The notes under the pieces were generated by a model that was not told the origin of the DNA, ran no database searches, and worked only from the letters and a program-made list of their open reading frames with translations. Shown here piece by piece: positions 1-10,441 of a DNA stretch of 64,000 bases (positions are counted from its first letter, which is position 1; every line of letters starts with the position of its first letter). Origin of the DNA: Myoxocephalus aenaeus. Taxonomy: Eukaryota; Chordata; Actinopteri; Perciformes; Cottidae. The DNA lies in NCBI GenBank assembly GCA_038501785.1, contig JBAMJR010000068.1, positions 286,501 through 350,500 of the forward strand. Direction: 5' to 3'. The translations under genes were made by a program, and so were the position numbers.

Positions 1-73
1 ACGGCCACACATCAGGAGGAGGCGATGCTTCTTCCCATGGATTCACACTCTTCATTTTCCTTTTCCCCTTTAG

Positions 74-127
74 GGTATTTCAGGTCCATCGGGTCCACTC
101 GGTCCCCTCGGTCCTCCCGGATTACCT
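74..127 (+). CDS. col5a1: col5a1 triple-helix exon (54 bp)
   Basis: Internal exon encoding six Gly-X-Y triplets (GISGPSGPLGPL then GPPGLP) of the main collagenous domain of the alpha-1(V) chain. It is exactly 54 bp, starts with a whole Gly codon after a tttag acceptor, and ends before gtaag, which is the classic fibrillar-collagen exon unit. It reads in phase into the next two collagen exons. Alone it could be any fibrillar collagen; the gene is fixed by the C-propeptide exons downstream. Bases 1-73 are the end of the preceding intron. By counting back from a 66-exon human gene this should be about exon 59 (inference). Confidence 0.9.
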
Positions 128-214
128 GTAAGACTCCTACAAATGTATTGTACCGCTTGCATAGCGCGTAATACCTGAGCCAATATTGATTACTCTGCAT
201 ATTTGTGTCTTTAG

Positions 215-250
215 GGTCCTGCTGGTCCCAAAGGAGCTAAAGGGTCGTCG
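215..250 (+). CDS. col5a1: col5a1 triple-helix exon (36 bp)
   Basis: Twelve codons (GPAGPKGAKGSS), four Gly-X-Y triplets with two lysines in Y positions that are possible hydroxylation and cross-link sites. It is flanked by ctttag and gtaagc, phase 0 on both sides. The 36-bp length is one of the standard collagen exon sizes. The introns on either side are very short (87 and 95 bp), so this part of the gene is compact. Confidence 0.88.
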
Positions 251-345
251 GTAAGCGCCTCACTGAACGCCACAAGCATGAACCATGACATGTTAAATCA
301 TTTACAGTTCAAGATCAAGCATTGTTTTTAATTCCTCCCGCACAG

Positions 346-399
346 GGTCAAACCGGACCAAAGGGAGAGACCGGTACATCCGGACCTCCCGGCCCTCCC
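346..399 (+). CDS. col5a1: col5a1 last full triple-helix exon (54 bp)
   Basis: Eighteen codons (GQTGPKGETGTS then GPPGPP) ending in the Gly-Pro-Pro triplets that nucleate the collagen helix from its C-terminal end. The acceptor is cacag and the donor is gtaagt. It is followed by a 102-bp intron and the exon that leaves the helix. Confidence 0.9.
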
Positions 400-501
400 G
401 TAAGTCAGAGACTCCCTCGGCGTCGTTTTGTACCTCACATTAACTGAGTCATCGCAGACGTTCACGTAATCTCCCTCCTCTCGTCTCTTCCTCGCTCCCA
501 G

Positions 502-778
502 GGTCCTCCCGGCGATGTCATCCACCCGCTGCCCATGATGAACTCCATGAAGGGCCGAACTCGCAGGAACATCGACGCCAGCCAGATGTCGGACGACGCC
601 GGCGCCGGCGGCGCGGACGCCAACTACAAGGACTACGACGACGGCATGGAGGAGATCTTCGGCTCGCTCAACTCCCTGAAGCTGGAGATCGAGCAGATGA
701 AGCATCCGCTGGGAACGCAGAACAACCCGGCGCGCACCTGCAAGGACCTGCAGCTCTGCCACCCCGACTTCCCCGACG
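502..778 (+). CDS. col5a1: col5a1 exon: helix end, C-telopeptide, furin site, start of C-propeptide
   Basis: The exon begins with the last triplet (GPPGD), then VIHPLP, then a GRTRR/NIDASQ stretch. RTRR matches the site at which furin-type convertases remove the alpha-1(V) C-propeptide (family knowledge). Next come an acidic/Tyr-rich linker, MEEIFGSLNSLKLEIEQ (a heptad region involved in trimerisation), and the first two propeptide cysteines in CKDLQLCHPDFPDG. The match to human COL5A1 as I recall it is close, and the RTRR-NIDASQ segment separates it from col11a1. The exon is 277 bp and ends in phase 1 with donor gttcgt; the next exon restores the Gly codon. The donor is weaker than its neighbours. 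An insertion rich in Ala/Gly (ADAGAGGADA-like, about codons 31-42) looks longer than in human. Confidence 0.93.
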
Positions 779-951
779 GTTCGTACGGCGCCGCGTCTGA
801 AACGAGGCGCGAGGTCCGTGGTCTGAGCCTTCATGTCTCCACTGAGACGGCTGCTGTCACACAACGGCTCTCTGGAGATGCTGGAGGGGAAGAAACGGTC
901 CCCGTCCGTCCACATGCCACCAAATACTGCTGGGCTCACTTCCATCCAGCC

Positions 952-2045
952 ACACGACACACACATACACACATATACACACATATACACATATATACAC
1001 ACTACACACACATATACACACATATACACATATACACACACATATATACACATACACACACATATATACACATATATACACACTACACACACATACACAC
1101 ACATATATACACATATATACACACTACACACACATATATACACATATATACACACTACACACACACATATACACATATACATACATATACACACATATAC
1201 ACACATATATACACATACACACACATATATACACATATATACACACTACACACACATATATACACATATATACACACTACACACACATATATACACATAT
1301 ACATACATATACACACATACACACACATATATACACATACACACACATATATACACATACACACACATATATACACATATATACACACTACACACACATA
1401 TATACACATATATACACACTACACACACACATATACACATATACATACATATACACACATACACACACATATATACACATACACACACATATATACACAT
1501 ATATACACACTACACACACATATACACATATACACACATATACACACATACACACACATATATACACATACACACACATATACACACATACACACACATA
1601 CACACACATATATACACATATATACACACTACACACACATATACACATATACACACATATACACACATACACACACATATATACACATACACATATATAC
1701 ACATATACATAAATATACACACATATACACATATACATACACACCTACACACATACAAGCCTACACGCACACACCTACACACATACAGACATACACACAT
1801 ACACGCCTACACACATAAACACATACACACCTACACACCTACAGATATACACACATACACACATATACACATAAACACATACACACACACATCTACACGC
1901 CTACACACCTACACACCTATACACATACACACACCTACACATACACATATACACACACACACCTACACACACACACACACCTACACATACACATCTACAC
2001 ATATACACACCTATACACACACACACACACACACACACCTACACT
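952..2045. repeat. 1.1-kb compound (CA)/(TA) alternating purine-pyrimidine tract
   Basis: Nearly pure mix of acac, atat and acta blocks filling more than half of a col5a1 intron (779-2646). Higher-order units of roughly 30-90 bp built from atatacacatatacacac recur, so it has expanded as a minisatellite as well as a microsatellite. Because stops are rare in TA/CA arrays, several frames stay open for hundreds of codons (Thr-His-Ile-Tyr in one direction, Cys-Val-Tyr-Met in the other). These are not genes. The array ends where unique sequence resumes near the acctacactgcagtg at 2040. Confidence 0.95.
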
Positions 2046-2646
2046 GCAGTGTAAGCCCCCACATTCAGTCACATCACTAAAAAGGTTCAGTGACCTGAAG
2101 TGTGTCCTGTTCAGTGTATAGTTCAACTAAAGCTGGGGATATAAAATGATATTTTGATAATATATTAAATCGTTAAAGTAATGTATTTTCTTCACTGCTT
2201 ATCTTTCCCTCATGTGACAGTGAATATAAGATCTTGACATACCCCCGGGTCTTTAAATAATCTTGAATCATTTGATTGAGAAAGTAATATAGATGTTTCT
2301 TTAATAATAATAATAATAATAATAATCATTAATTGCAGCTCCAAAAATCTCCCATTGATCATCATTAAATGCCACAGTTTCCATCTTCTAGCAGCTGACA
2401 CACCAACGCTTTGTAAGCGTTGTAATTGTTCATGTGTCACCAGTAATTGTGTTCATATTTCTGTGTAATATTCCATCTCTAGATGATGATGATGTTGTCA
2501 AACAGCAGGAATCAGAAGATGGAAGTTTGCTAAAATATCTAAAAAGGCAATATTATGCAGTGTAAGATACGTTTAGCTCAGGCCTGACCTGAGGAGTACA
2601 GTAGAGACTTCACATCACATCTGTCTCTTTACCTCCATCTCTGCAG
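2046..2646 (+). other. col5a1: rest of col5a1 intron
   Basis: Unique AT-rich intron sequence with a short (TAA)n at about 2301-2326. It ends in a pyrimidine-rich tract and ctgcag acceptor. No gene or clear element seen. Confidence 0.6.
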
Positions 2647-2759
2647 GCGACTACTGGATTGATCCCAACCAGGGCTGCTCTCGGGACTCCTTCAAGGTTT
2701 ACTGCAACTTCACAGCGGGAGGCGAGAGCTGCATCTTCCCCGATAAGAAGTCTGAAGGG
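2647..2759 (+). CDS. col5a1: col5a1 C-propeptide exon with the three central cysteines
   Basis: Phase-1 exon of 113 bp. After completing the Gly codon it reads DYWIDPNQGCSRDSF, KVYCNFTAGGESC and IFPDKKSEG. This is the Ca2+-binding/inter-chain disulfide part of the fibrillar collagen C-propeptide: DPNQGC and the cysteines in GCSRD, YCNFT and ESC. NFT is a potential N-glycosylation site. The acceptor is ctgcag and the donor gtaagt. It ends in phase 0, so either of the following alternative exons can be joined without a frame change. Confidence 0.93.
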
Positions 2760-2768
2760 GTAAGTCTG

Positions 2769-2801
<33 letters not shown>

Positions 2802-4164
2802 CAGGCTGAGGATGTGTTACACAGACATGTTTGGACTCTTCCCAGCAAGATGATGTCGGAGAAAGGAACAACATTTGTACTATTCTCAGCCTCCAGTTTG
2901 CAGTTTGATTGACGGTGAAATAAAGTGTTTTATTTCCTCCTCACGTCTGGGACCGGCCGCTTTGCATAATGTATGAATAACACACACCTCTATTGTCTCT
3001 GCTCATGTACCTCACATAATTAGCTTCTGTGTGTCATTATGTGTGGAAATGACACCGCAGGACTCCCTGCATTCACCACGAGCGGCCATGTTTTTTCGCA
3101 CACGTGCATATGTTGAGTTTAGTTGTTAACCGCGGGGCGACAAAGCCCTCATTCAAACACGCCCATGCTATTGTTTTAGTGCCGTGACAGACACACTGCA
3201 GAGGATCTCCGCTTCATTAGCAGCGAGTGTGTGGAGAGACACTGGGAACACGGCCGTCTTTGACAAGTCAGAGTAGTTGCGTAACAGCGCGGCGCCGCGC
3301 GGGCCGTTTTAATGATGGCGCTCACCGAGCCTCAGAGGAGCCGGAGTTCGCTTAAGCTCAGGATAATGAAGCCGGGCGATGGGCTGACGAGGAAGGGAAA
3401 GAAGAAGCCTTCGCTGTCAGGTCTCCCAAAACACACCCACGTGCCTTTTGGATTGACACGGTTATTACGGGAACGCCGTCCACGCGCTGAGCCGGAATCA
3501 CAGTCAGGAAGCCAGACACGAACTCACGGAGCGCTGGGGGAAAGAAAAAGTTAAAGTCGCGGAAAGAATATATATATATATTTTCTCCAAGGTCACCACC
3601 GTCAAGGCAGCGTGGGTCCGACGCGTGCCGTCTCCCGGCGATAAGCGATCTCCCGGCTCATCATTCATTAACGCATTAAGCTATCGACGACAGTTCCATA
3701 TCAAACCCCGCCATCTAATTACAGGGGGATCCATCATTGTCGCGGCTGAGATCATTAGAGCTGCGCCCCGTTGGCCAATTCACAGCTTTTAATGGCATAA
3801 CAAAGTTAGTGCACCGTGGCTGCGCGGCGCTAAGGCCGAGCAGCGGGGATGGAGGCCGCGTAGACGAGCTCCTCGCAGGCGATCATTGCTTAATTAATCA
3901 CTGTGTACTCATGAATTTTTCAGCAGCAATGAGCTGCCAGCCACAGTTTGTACTGTACAAAATGGCTTTAATGGCTTACTTTAAACATCTTCTGCCCCGG
4001 ACCGGTCGGTCTGGGTGATCTTGCCGAATGCCGTTTCAGGTCCGGAAGACAAACCCGAGGAGGAAGAGGAGGGGAGACGGGATGATTCTCTGCCAGATGT
4101 GTTTCCTTTCTTTAACGCTGCTGTTTTTGCCTCCTCTGCCTCTCTGTCGATTCCAATCCCCCAG
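2760..4164 (+). other. col5a1: col5a1 intron upstream of the alternative exon pair
   Basis: 1405-bp intron. It contains a pure (AC)n at 2771-2799 immediately after the donor, a (TA)n at about 3567-3583, and long unique stretches (3000-3480 and 3600-4010) with higher complexity than a neutral intron usually keeps. It may hold splicing or transcriptional control elements for the exon pair that follows. Confidence 0.5.
3721..4010. promoter_or_regulatory. candidate intronic conserved element
   Basis: Unique, non-repetitive sequence with clustered homeodomain-type cores, such as cttaattaatcact near 3889 and two cttttaatgg/ctttaatgg boxes. No ORF makes sense here. It resembles vertebrate conserved non-coding enhancers in composition only. 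I have no alignment, so this is a weak inference. Confidence 0.25.
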
Positions 4165-4233
4165 GCTAGGCTCACGTCCTGGGCCAAGGAGAACCCCGGC
4201 TCATGGTTCAGTGAATTCAAACGTGGTAAACTG
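4165..4233 (+). CDS. col5a1: col5a1 alternative exon 64A (mutually exclusive)
   Basis: Exon of 69 bp (23 codons, phase 0 both ends) reading ARLTSWAKENPGSWFSEFKR plus GKL. The acceptor is ccccag and the donor gtaagc. It corresponds to the common human COL5A1 form of this propeptide segment, in which the sequence is followed by LSYVDAE. It encodes a short surface segment of the C-propeptide between the disulfide core and the C-terminal lobe. Its downstream neighbour is a duplicated, diverged version of the same exon. Confidence 0.93.
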
Positions 4234-4293
4234 GTAAGCCAGACTCCTCACCGAGTCCCTTTCTCTCTCCTGAACGCCTCTTATATTTTACAG

Positions 4294-4362
4294 AGCAAAA
4301 TGGCAAAATGGCCCAAAGACTCGCCAGGCACATGGTATAGTCACTACAAGAGAGGTTCCCTG
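4294..4362 (+). CDS. col5a1: col5a1 alternative exon 64B (mutually exclusive)
   Basis: Also exactly 69 bp, phase 0, with a ttttacag acceptor and gtaagt donor. It reads SKMAKWPKDSPGTWY then SHYKRGSL. Aligned with the preceding exon it keeps W-x-K-x-x-P-G-(S/T)-W-(F/Y)-S-x-(F/Y)-K-R-G-x-L, so it is an ancient tandem exon duplication. In human COL5A1 exons 64A and 64B are known to be used mutually exclusively in a tissue- and stage-dependent way. Here the intron between them is only 60 bp (4234-4293), too short for normal U2 splicing, which would enforce exclusion. Using both would keep the frame but add 23 residues. Confidence 0.9.
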
Positions 4363-6528
4363 GTAAGTGGCCCCGCCCCCGCGGCACGCGGAGTCCCGGC
4401 CGAGGCCGGGACTCCGCGTGCCCGAGGGCTCTGCATGGTTCTGGTTCTGCTCCACGGCGGTCTTGTTTGCGTCGTGGAGGCTCCGCTCCGACCGCGGTGC
4501 ATGACTCACTTTCAGTCCGACCGCAGAGGCGCTGCGCTCACGGGGCGGCGGAGGAGAGGTTGGTGGAGACATTTGGCATCTAATGGAAGTTTAACTAAAT
4601 GGAAACACAACGCGGGGTTTCTCTGCACTCTGCCACACCTCTGCTGCGTTAAGAGAGCGCCTCCTGGTGACCGTGTGCCTCAACGCGCCCATGACTCAAG
4701 AGTGAATACATCGCTTAACGCTTCCTTTACACTTTACACATTACAGTTGTTGCTGCTGCCTCAGCAGGTAATGTAACATAAGAATCAGTATCTCCCTTAA
4801 ACACGACTGCTAGCTCTGAGTCAAGCGGGTCAGGCACTCAGTCACCACCCAAGGGGCTTCTGGCCGTGATGATGAAGAGGTAATGTTTTTCTGGTGTTTT
4901 TCGGGGTGGGGTAAATGAGAGAGAAAGCATGGGAGCGCCCGGCCGCTCCGATGGATGAAAGCAGCAGAACGCGATGCCGACACTCAAGGCGGCGCGGCGC
5001 GGCGGCGCGGAGTCTCCGCCGCTAAAGTCTCACCTCGGGGGTCGATTAGCCAATCGGCTCCATCGGCACGGCATCTTTTTTTTTTTTTTGGCAAACAAAG
5101 AGACGGAGAAGACGACCCGTCGCCTCCGCTCACGCGGCGCTTTGAGTGTCGGCGCTCTGGGTTTGTATGTGCATGCAAAAGTCGAGAAAAAGACCACGGC
5201 CAGGACCCGGGGCCGGTCTGCTGCACGCTGCACGCCGTGCATCTGCATGCGCTCGACTCTCAGTAAGTCCCGTATGTCTGACAGAGGAAGCGACCGTGTG
5301 GATCTAATGGCTTCCTGACGGTTGGTATGTAGGTAGTCACGCCAAACGTTCAACAAAAGCTGCCATCTTATCAGTCAGGAGGACGACAAGGCGCCGCTGT
5401 CAGTTTCATGGAATGTATCTCGGTTTTTCCAGAAAGAAATGTGCTGGAAAAAAGAGCAATATCTAGGTTAATTATAGGTTAATTATCCAGCAATTAACAT
5501 ATCATTACTCAACACATCTCCTATTAGGGATGATTACATTTTCATGTGCATACCATAATTTGCTCACATTGGGTATATATTTTACATAATTACAGAATCA
5601 ACATTTAAATTAGATGTTTAGTTATGCTTATTTTCTTGTTCTTTGATGGCAGATTGTTCCCACATTGAGCTTCAGGCTCTGCGCCCTTCTTTCCCATCAG
5701 TAAAGCATCACCTGGTTGTTTAAGAGCTGTGGACTTTGGTCCATGCTCATCTTCACACATTTTCATACATTTGCACATTGCTATAGGAATACGGTGGGTA
5801 ATATGCAACATCTTTTATTCAACAAAACCCCCATGAAAGGACCAAAGCCTGCAATTTATTCTACTCACAAGAATTCCATTGCCCCGAAATTATAATAAAA
5901 AATGAATAAAAGCACACCAGTGAGCCACACAGTTGCTCTGGCTAATGTGTTCTTCCATTAAAATTAAATTAGGCCCTGTAGTTTATTAAGTCAATCCTTT
6001 AATTATTAATCCACAAGTCCCCCAAAACGCTCCTCTTCCTCCTGTATGAGTAACATTTGCTGAAAAACTAAAGTGGCTTGCTGTTTAAGCGAATTTTAAT
6101 TGTATTTACTATTTTATTTTAAGTATATTTGCAGCCTGTCTTCAATAGGATGAATGGGCTTTGAGCTCAGCGCACAATATTCCAGCTCTGTCTCTTTTCA
6201 TGGGATTTGTAGACAATGAGAGAAATATCGAATACCACCAATAATAATAATAATAATAATCAGGTAAAAATGCCGCCCTGTATTGTCTTAAGATTTTGCA
6301 AACAAAGCTCAGTTAGTTTAGTCTGTGAGCGTCATGATATATTAACTCAGAATCACGTCCTATAACGCAACACTTGAATACAAATTACTCGTCGTAACTT
6401 TATTCAAAACGTCTCCCGAGAGACAGAATCGCTCCGGCCCTCCTCCTCCTCCTCCTCCTCCTCCTCCTCTTCCTCGGCGTTACTCTTTGATGCTCAGCTC
6501 CGCTCCGTGTTCCTCTCGTTTCCCGCAG
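4363..6528 (+). other. col5a1: col5a1 intron after the alternative exons
   Basis: 2166-bp intron. The first kilobase is GC-rich, with a near-palindromic GC block around 4383-4425 just after the 64B donor (gagtcccggcc and ggccgggactc form a stem). It also has a poly(T) near 5078-5090, AT-rich unique sequence (5450-6240) with several taattaa motifs, an (AAT)n at about 6241-6260 and a (CTC)n at about 6439-6468. Open frames in the GC-rich part are not supported as coding. Confidence 0.5.
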
Positions 6529-6762
6529 CTCTCCTACGTGGACGCGGAGAGCAACCCCATCAGCGTGGTCCAGATGACCTTCATGCGGCTGCTGAGCGCG
6601 TCGGCCCGGCAGAACATGACGTACAACTGCTACCAGTCGGTGGCGTGGCACGACCAGAGCCCCGACAACTACGACAAGGCCATCCGCTTCCTGGGCTCCA
6701 ACGACGAGGAGATGTCTTACGACAACAACCCCTACATCCGCGCCGTGGTCGACGGCTGTGCG
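6529..6762 (+). CDS. col5a1: col5a1 penultimate exon (C-propeptide)
   Basis: Exon of 234 bp (78 codons), starting LSYVDAESNPISVVQMTF directly after either alternative exon. It continues through LRRLSASA-like MRLLSASARQNMTYNCY, QSVAWHDQS, RFLGSNDEEMSYDNNPY and ends IRAVVDGCA. These are conserved blocks of the fibrillar collagen C-terminal (COLFI) domain. Two propeptide cysteines are present (NCY and GCA), and NMT is a potential N-glycosylation site. Acceptor cccgcag, donor gtgagt. Codon use is strongly GC3-biased compared with the surrounding introns. Confidence 0.95.
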
Positions 6763-6778
6763 GTGAGTCAGAGCGAAG

Positions 6779-6826
6779 TGTGTGTGTGTGTGTGTGTGTG
6801 TTCGTGTGTGTGTGTGTGTGTGTGTC
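6779..6826. repeat. (GT)n filling the last col5a1 intron
   Basis: A GT array with one ttc interruption occupies about half of the 100-bp intron 6763-6862. GT/UG tracts beside splice sites can bind hnRNP L or TDP-43-like proteins, so length variation might affect splicing of this short intron (inference). Confidence 0.9.
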
Positions 6827-6862
6827 AGGTCTTTCTCACTCTGCCTGTCGTCCTCTCTCCAG

Positions 6863-7009
6863 TTGAAAAAGGGTTATGAAAAGACGGTACTGGAGATCAA
6901 CACGCCGAAGGTGGAGCAGGTGCCGTTTGTGGACATCATGTTCAACGATTTCGGCGGCTCCACGCAGAAGTTTGGATTCGAAGTGGGCCCCGTCTGTTTC
7001 ATCGGCTGA
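6863..7009 (+). CDS. col5a1: col5a1 last coding exon
   Basis: Starts LKKGYEKTVLEINTPKVEQ, continues VPFVDIMFNDFG and ends KFGFEVGPVCFIG followed by TGA at 7007-7009. The ending (GFEVGPxCFxG) is diagnostic of the fibrillar collagen C-propeptide and matches COL5A1. It contributes the eighth cysteine. Acceptor tctccag. The C-propeptide encoded by the exons in this window has the full eight-cysteine set seen in the human chain. Confidence 0.95.
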   Translation: MKKGYEKTVLEINTPKVEQVPFVDIMFNDFGGSTQKFGFEVGPVCFIG

Positions 7010-7337
7010 GACTGTTGTTTTTTTTACCGAGCGAACGGAGAACGAAAGGAAGAAAGGAAGAAAGAAAGAAAAAAAGCATAATATTTTGTTTTCTCAGAAA
7101 ATAAAAAAATATTAAAAAAAAAACATTTGAAAAAAAAGAATAGGACAATTCTATTTGTAAAAAAAAAAAAGTATCTTTTGTTTCCATAAAGCAACAAGTA
7201 TGATGAGTAAAAATGAAAAAAATCGAGTCGAGAACGCAGTGAAATTCGAGATGGAATACGAAATAACCTTGAAAACCTCAGTGTGCCTTCTCCATCACAT
7301 GCACGTTTTGAACCTGGATGTCAGATCCTGCCTCCTC

Positions 7338-7340
<3 letters not shown>

Positions 7341-7386
<46 letters not shown>
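7341..7386. repeat. (CA)n microsatellite in col5a1 3' UTR
   Basis: About 23 uninterrupted CA units, 330 bp after the stop codon. Confidence 0.95.
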
Positions 7387-7389
<3 letters not shown>

Positions 7390-8030
7390 CATCACACTCG
7401 GCCCTGAGCGCCGCGGCGGCGTCGGCCACGCGGACTCCTCTTGATTTGGCTCTTTTCTCTTCTCAAGTTCTGATCTCATGTTTTTTCCCCTCGTCTCCCT
7501 GGCTTTTTGTTTTCCACTTGTCTTTTGTTGGTTGGTTTGCTCATTAGCTAACGGGAGCTTTGTTTGTGCATAATTCTCTCCCCCGTTCCCTTGGAATGGA
7601 CCTTATATATATAAATATATATAAATAATTTTGTATGTTTGTAAGTACATTCTGTATATTTTTTTTTCTTCTTTTTCCTGGTAATGTTTATTGCTTCTGG
7701 CTTCAAAACATGCATGTGACTTTATTACATTGTGAAGTAGGAGACGATGAATACGGGGGGGGGGTAACATCTAAAAGTGTAGAGATATATCGAAAGTGAG
7801 GAAATTCGACTTGTAAATTGAAAAACAAACAAAAGAAAAACATATTTGGAAGTCCTGTCTTGTTGCAGTTGTGGAGCACACCTTGTTGTAATTTAAGAGC
7901 AGAATGGAAATAAAAGCGGAAAACAAGCTCTGTGATATTATGTGACAGTTTGATTTGCGTAACAAACAAAACCCCCCAAAAAAGAATACATTCCTTCTTT
8001 TGTGCCGTCTGAACAGAACATCATTAACTT

Positions 8031-8036
8031 AATAAA
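8031..8036 (+). terminator. col5a1: candidate proximal col5a1 poly(A) signal
   Basis: AATAAA in aacttaataaacagc, followed within about 10-20 bp by a U-rich run (cttctatttttttcctt). It lies before the 22-bp minisatellite, so its use would exclude that array from the mRNA. Confidence 0.4.
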
Positions 8037-8457
8037 CAGCTTCTATTTTTTTCCTTAACTACACATCTATCTGACTATGCGGTGATGATGATGTCACATT
8101 TGAATGAAAAACACAAAGAAATCAAAAACCTAGGTGCTATTTTCTCCCTTCTGTGGTGCTATATGTATTTTTCTTTTTTTTCTATTGTTTGAATGAAAGG
8201 AAATTTGTGGTGATAATATTCCATCACCGGCGGCCCCGACTCTTAAACCCCCGCACATCCGACGCAGGGGGATCTTTGCTGCATCCATTTCTTTTTCTAT
8301 TGTTTTTTTTCTATTGTTTTTTATGCTCATCGGCGGTGTTTGCATGCTACGTATCCGCTCACCGATCAGTGCAGCATGGCGGCGGCGCGTGTTATCTTTT
8401 GCTTCAGATAAGGAACTTGTACCAAAGGAAGCTGAGATGGCGCTGTTGCACATCGCT

Positions 8458-9793
8458 GCTCTTAAGATGCTGCATTGTGGCTCCTAAGATGCTGCGTTGT
8501 GGCTCCTAAGATGCTGCGTTGTGGCCCTTAAGATGCTGCATTCTGGCTCCTAAAATGCTGCATTGTGGCTCTTAAGATGCTGCATTGTGGCTCCTAAGAT
8601 GCTGCGTTGTGGCCCTTAAGATGCTGCATTCTGGCTCCTAAAATGCTGCATTGTGGCTCTTAAGATGCTGCGTTGTGGGATGCTGCGTTGTGGCCCTTAA
8701 GATGCTGCATTCTGGCTCCTAAAATGCTGCATTGTGGCTCTTAAGATGCTGCATTGTGGCTCCTAAGATGCTGCGTTGTGGCCCTTAAGATGCTGCGTTG
8801 TGGCTCCTAAGATGCTGCATTGTGGCTCTTAAGATGCTGCATTGTGGCTCCTAAGATGCTGCGTTGTGGCTCCTAAGATGCTGCATTGTGGCCCTTAAGA
8901 TGCTGCGTTGTGGCTCCTAAGATGCTGCATTGTGGCTCTTAAGATGCTGCATTGTGGCTCCTAAGATGCTGCGTTGTGGCTCCTAAGATGCTGCATTGTG
9001 GCCCTTAAGGTGCTGGGTTGTGGCTCCTAAGATGCTGCATTGTGGCTCCTAAGATGCTGCATTGTGGCCCTTAAGATGCTGCGTTGTGGCTCCTAAGATG
9101 CTGCATTGTGGCTCTTAAGATGCTGCATTGTGGCTCTTAAGATGCTGCGTTGTGGCCCTTAAGATGCTGCATTGTGGCTCTTAAGATGCTGCATTGTGGC
9201 TCTTAAGATACTGCGTTGTGGCTCTTAAGATGCTGCATTGTGGCTCTTAAGATGCTGCATTGTGGCTCTTAAGATACTGCGTTGTGGCCCTTAAGATGCT
9301 GCATTGTGGCTCTTAAGATGCTGCATTGTGGCCCTTAAGATGCTGCATTGTGGCTCTTAAGATGCTGCATTGTGGCTCTTAAGATGCTGCATTGTGGCTC
9401 TTAAGATGCTGCGTTGTGGCCCTTAAGATGCTGCATTGTGGCTCTTAAGATGCTGCATTGTGGCTCTTAAGATGCTGCATTGTGGCTCTTAAGATGCTGC
9501 GTTGTGGCCCTTAAGATGCTGCATTGTGGCTCTTAAGATGCTGCATTGTGGCTCTTAAGATGCTGCGTTGTGGCCCTTAAGATGCTGCATTGTGGCCCTT
9601 AAGATGCTGCATTGTGGCTCTTAAGATGCTGCATTGTGGCTCTTAAGATGCTGCATTGTGGCTCTTAAGATGCTGCGTTGTGGCCCTTAAGATGCTGCAT
9701 TGTGGCTCTTAAGATGCTGCATTGTGGCTCTTAAGATGCTGCGTTGTGGCCCTTAAGATGCTGCGTTGTGGCCCTTAAGATGCTGCGTTGTGG
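8458..9793. repeat. 22-bp minisatellite, about 60 copies
   Basis: Tandem array of a 22-bp unit, gctcttaagatgctgcattg plus tg, with recurrent variants cat/cgt and ctcttaag/cccttaag/ctcctaag. One unit near 8680 is shortened (gttgtgggatgctgc). The variants are arranged in higher-order blocks, as expected for unequal exchange or slippage. It sits inside the inferred long 3' UTR of col5a1. There are no unique spacers, so it is not a CRISPR array. Confidence 0.97.
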
Positions 9794-10435
9794 ATCATCT
9801 GTGCCGCGTCACACCGATGGAGTTGACAGGTGGATGTTGTGCTCGGGCCAAAGCGGAATAAAGGGATACGATCCAAAGTTTTGTTTGGTGAATGAAACCC
9901 TAAACTCTCCCACCAAAAAGGTTTTCAGGTATATATTTAGCTTTAAGGGCCACAGTGGCTTGAAATCTTTTATTTTATTTTGTATTTTTATGGGAAACAA
10001 CAGTAGAAGCCGGTCACTAAATTAGCCAGATACTATTTTTTTTTGCCCTTATTTGTAACTATGCACTCTCTTTGCTTATGACCACTATATCTACCACAGA
10101 ATTGTTACAGCCCTTCATGCATAGATTTTTTTTTTAAATCTTTAACTATGTGACTTGAACCATTTCTGCTAAGATAACTCAATCCGCTTGTAGATCTTTG
10201 GCTTTATTTTTCATTGGGATGCAGTACGGCCGCATTTAACACTTTCCTCTCGATAAAAAAAAGGAGAAACAAATCTTTTTTGTACATTTCCAGAACCAGC
10301 AGTGATTCTGCCATTTTGTTTTGTTTCAGTTTGTAGATTTCCGTCTGTCTGTTTGTTTGTTTGTTTGTTTGTTTTCACAGTTTTGTCAAACCTGTGTAAG
10401 GATAAGAGGATAGAAGTTATATTGGTTTTTATGTC

Positions 10436-10441
10436 AATAAA
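10436..10441 (+). terminator. col5a1: candidate distal col5a1 poly(A) signal
   Basis: AATAAA in tatgtcaataaattcaag, followed about 25 bp later by the GU-rich ttgtatgtctttt. The region around it is unique sequence resembling a conserved 3' UTR end. Confidence 0.5.

Noticed and set aside
328..1236. 302-codon - strand ORF
   Set aside because: Antisense shadow of the GC-rich col5a1 exon plus the CA/TA repeat.
535..2080. Open frames of 415-427 codons rich in Thr-His-Ile-Tyr, and Cys-Val-Tyr-Met frames on the other strand
   Set aside because: They run out of a real col5a1 exon into the CA/TA array; the repeat simply lacks stop codons.
8458..9793. CRISPR-like periodic array
   Set aside because: Units are contiguous with no unique spacers, and the genome is a vertebrate; it is a minisatellite. 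The same holds for 15566-16545 and 62602-63233.
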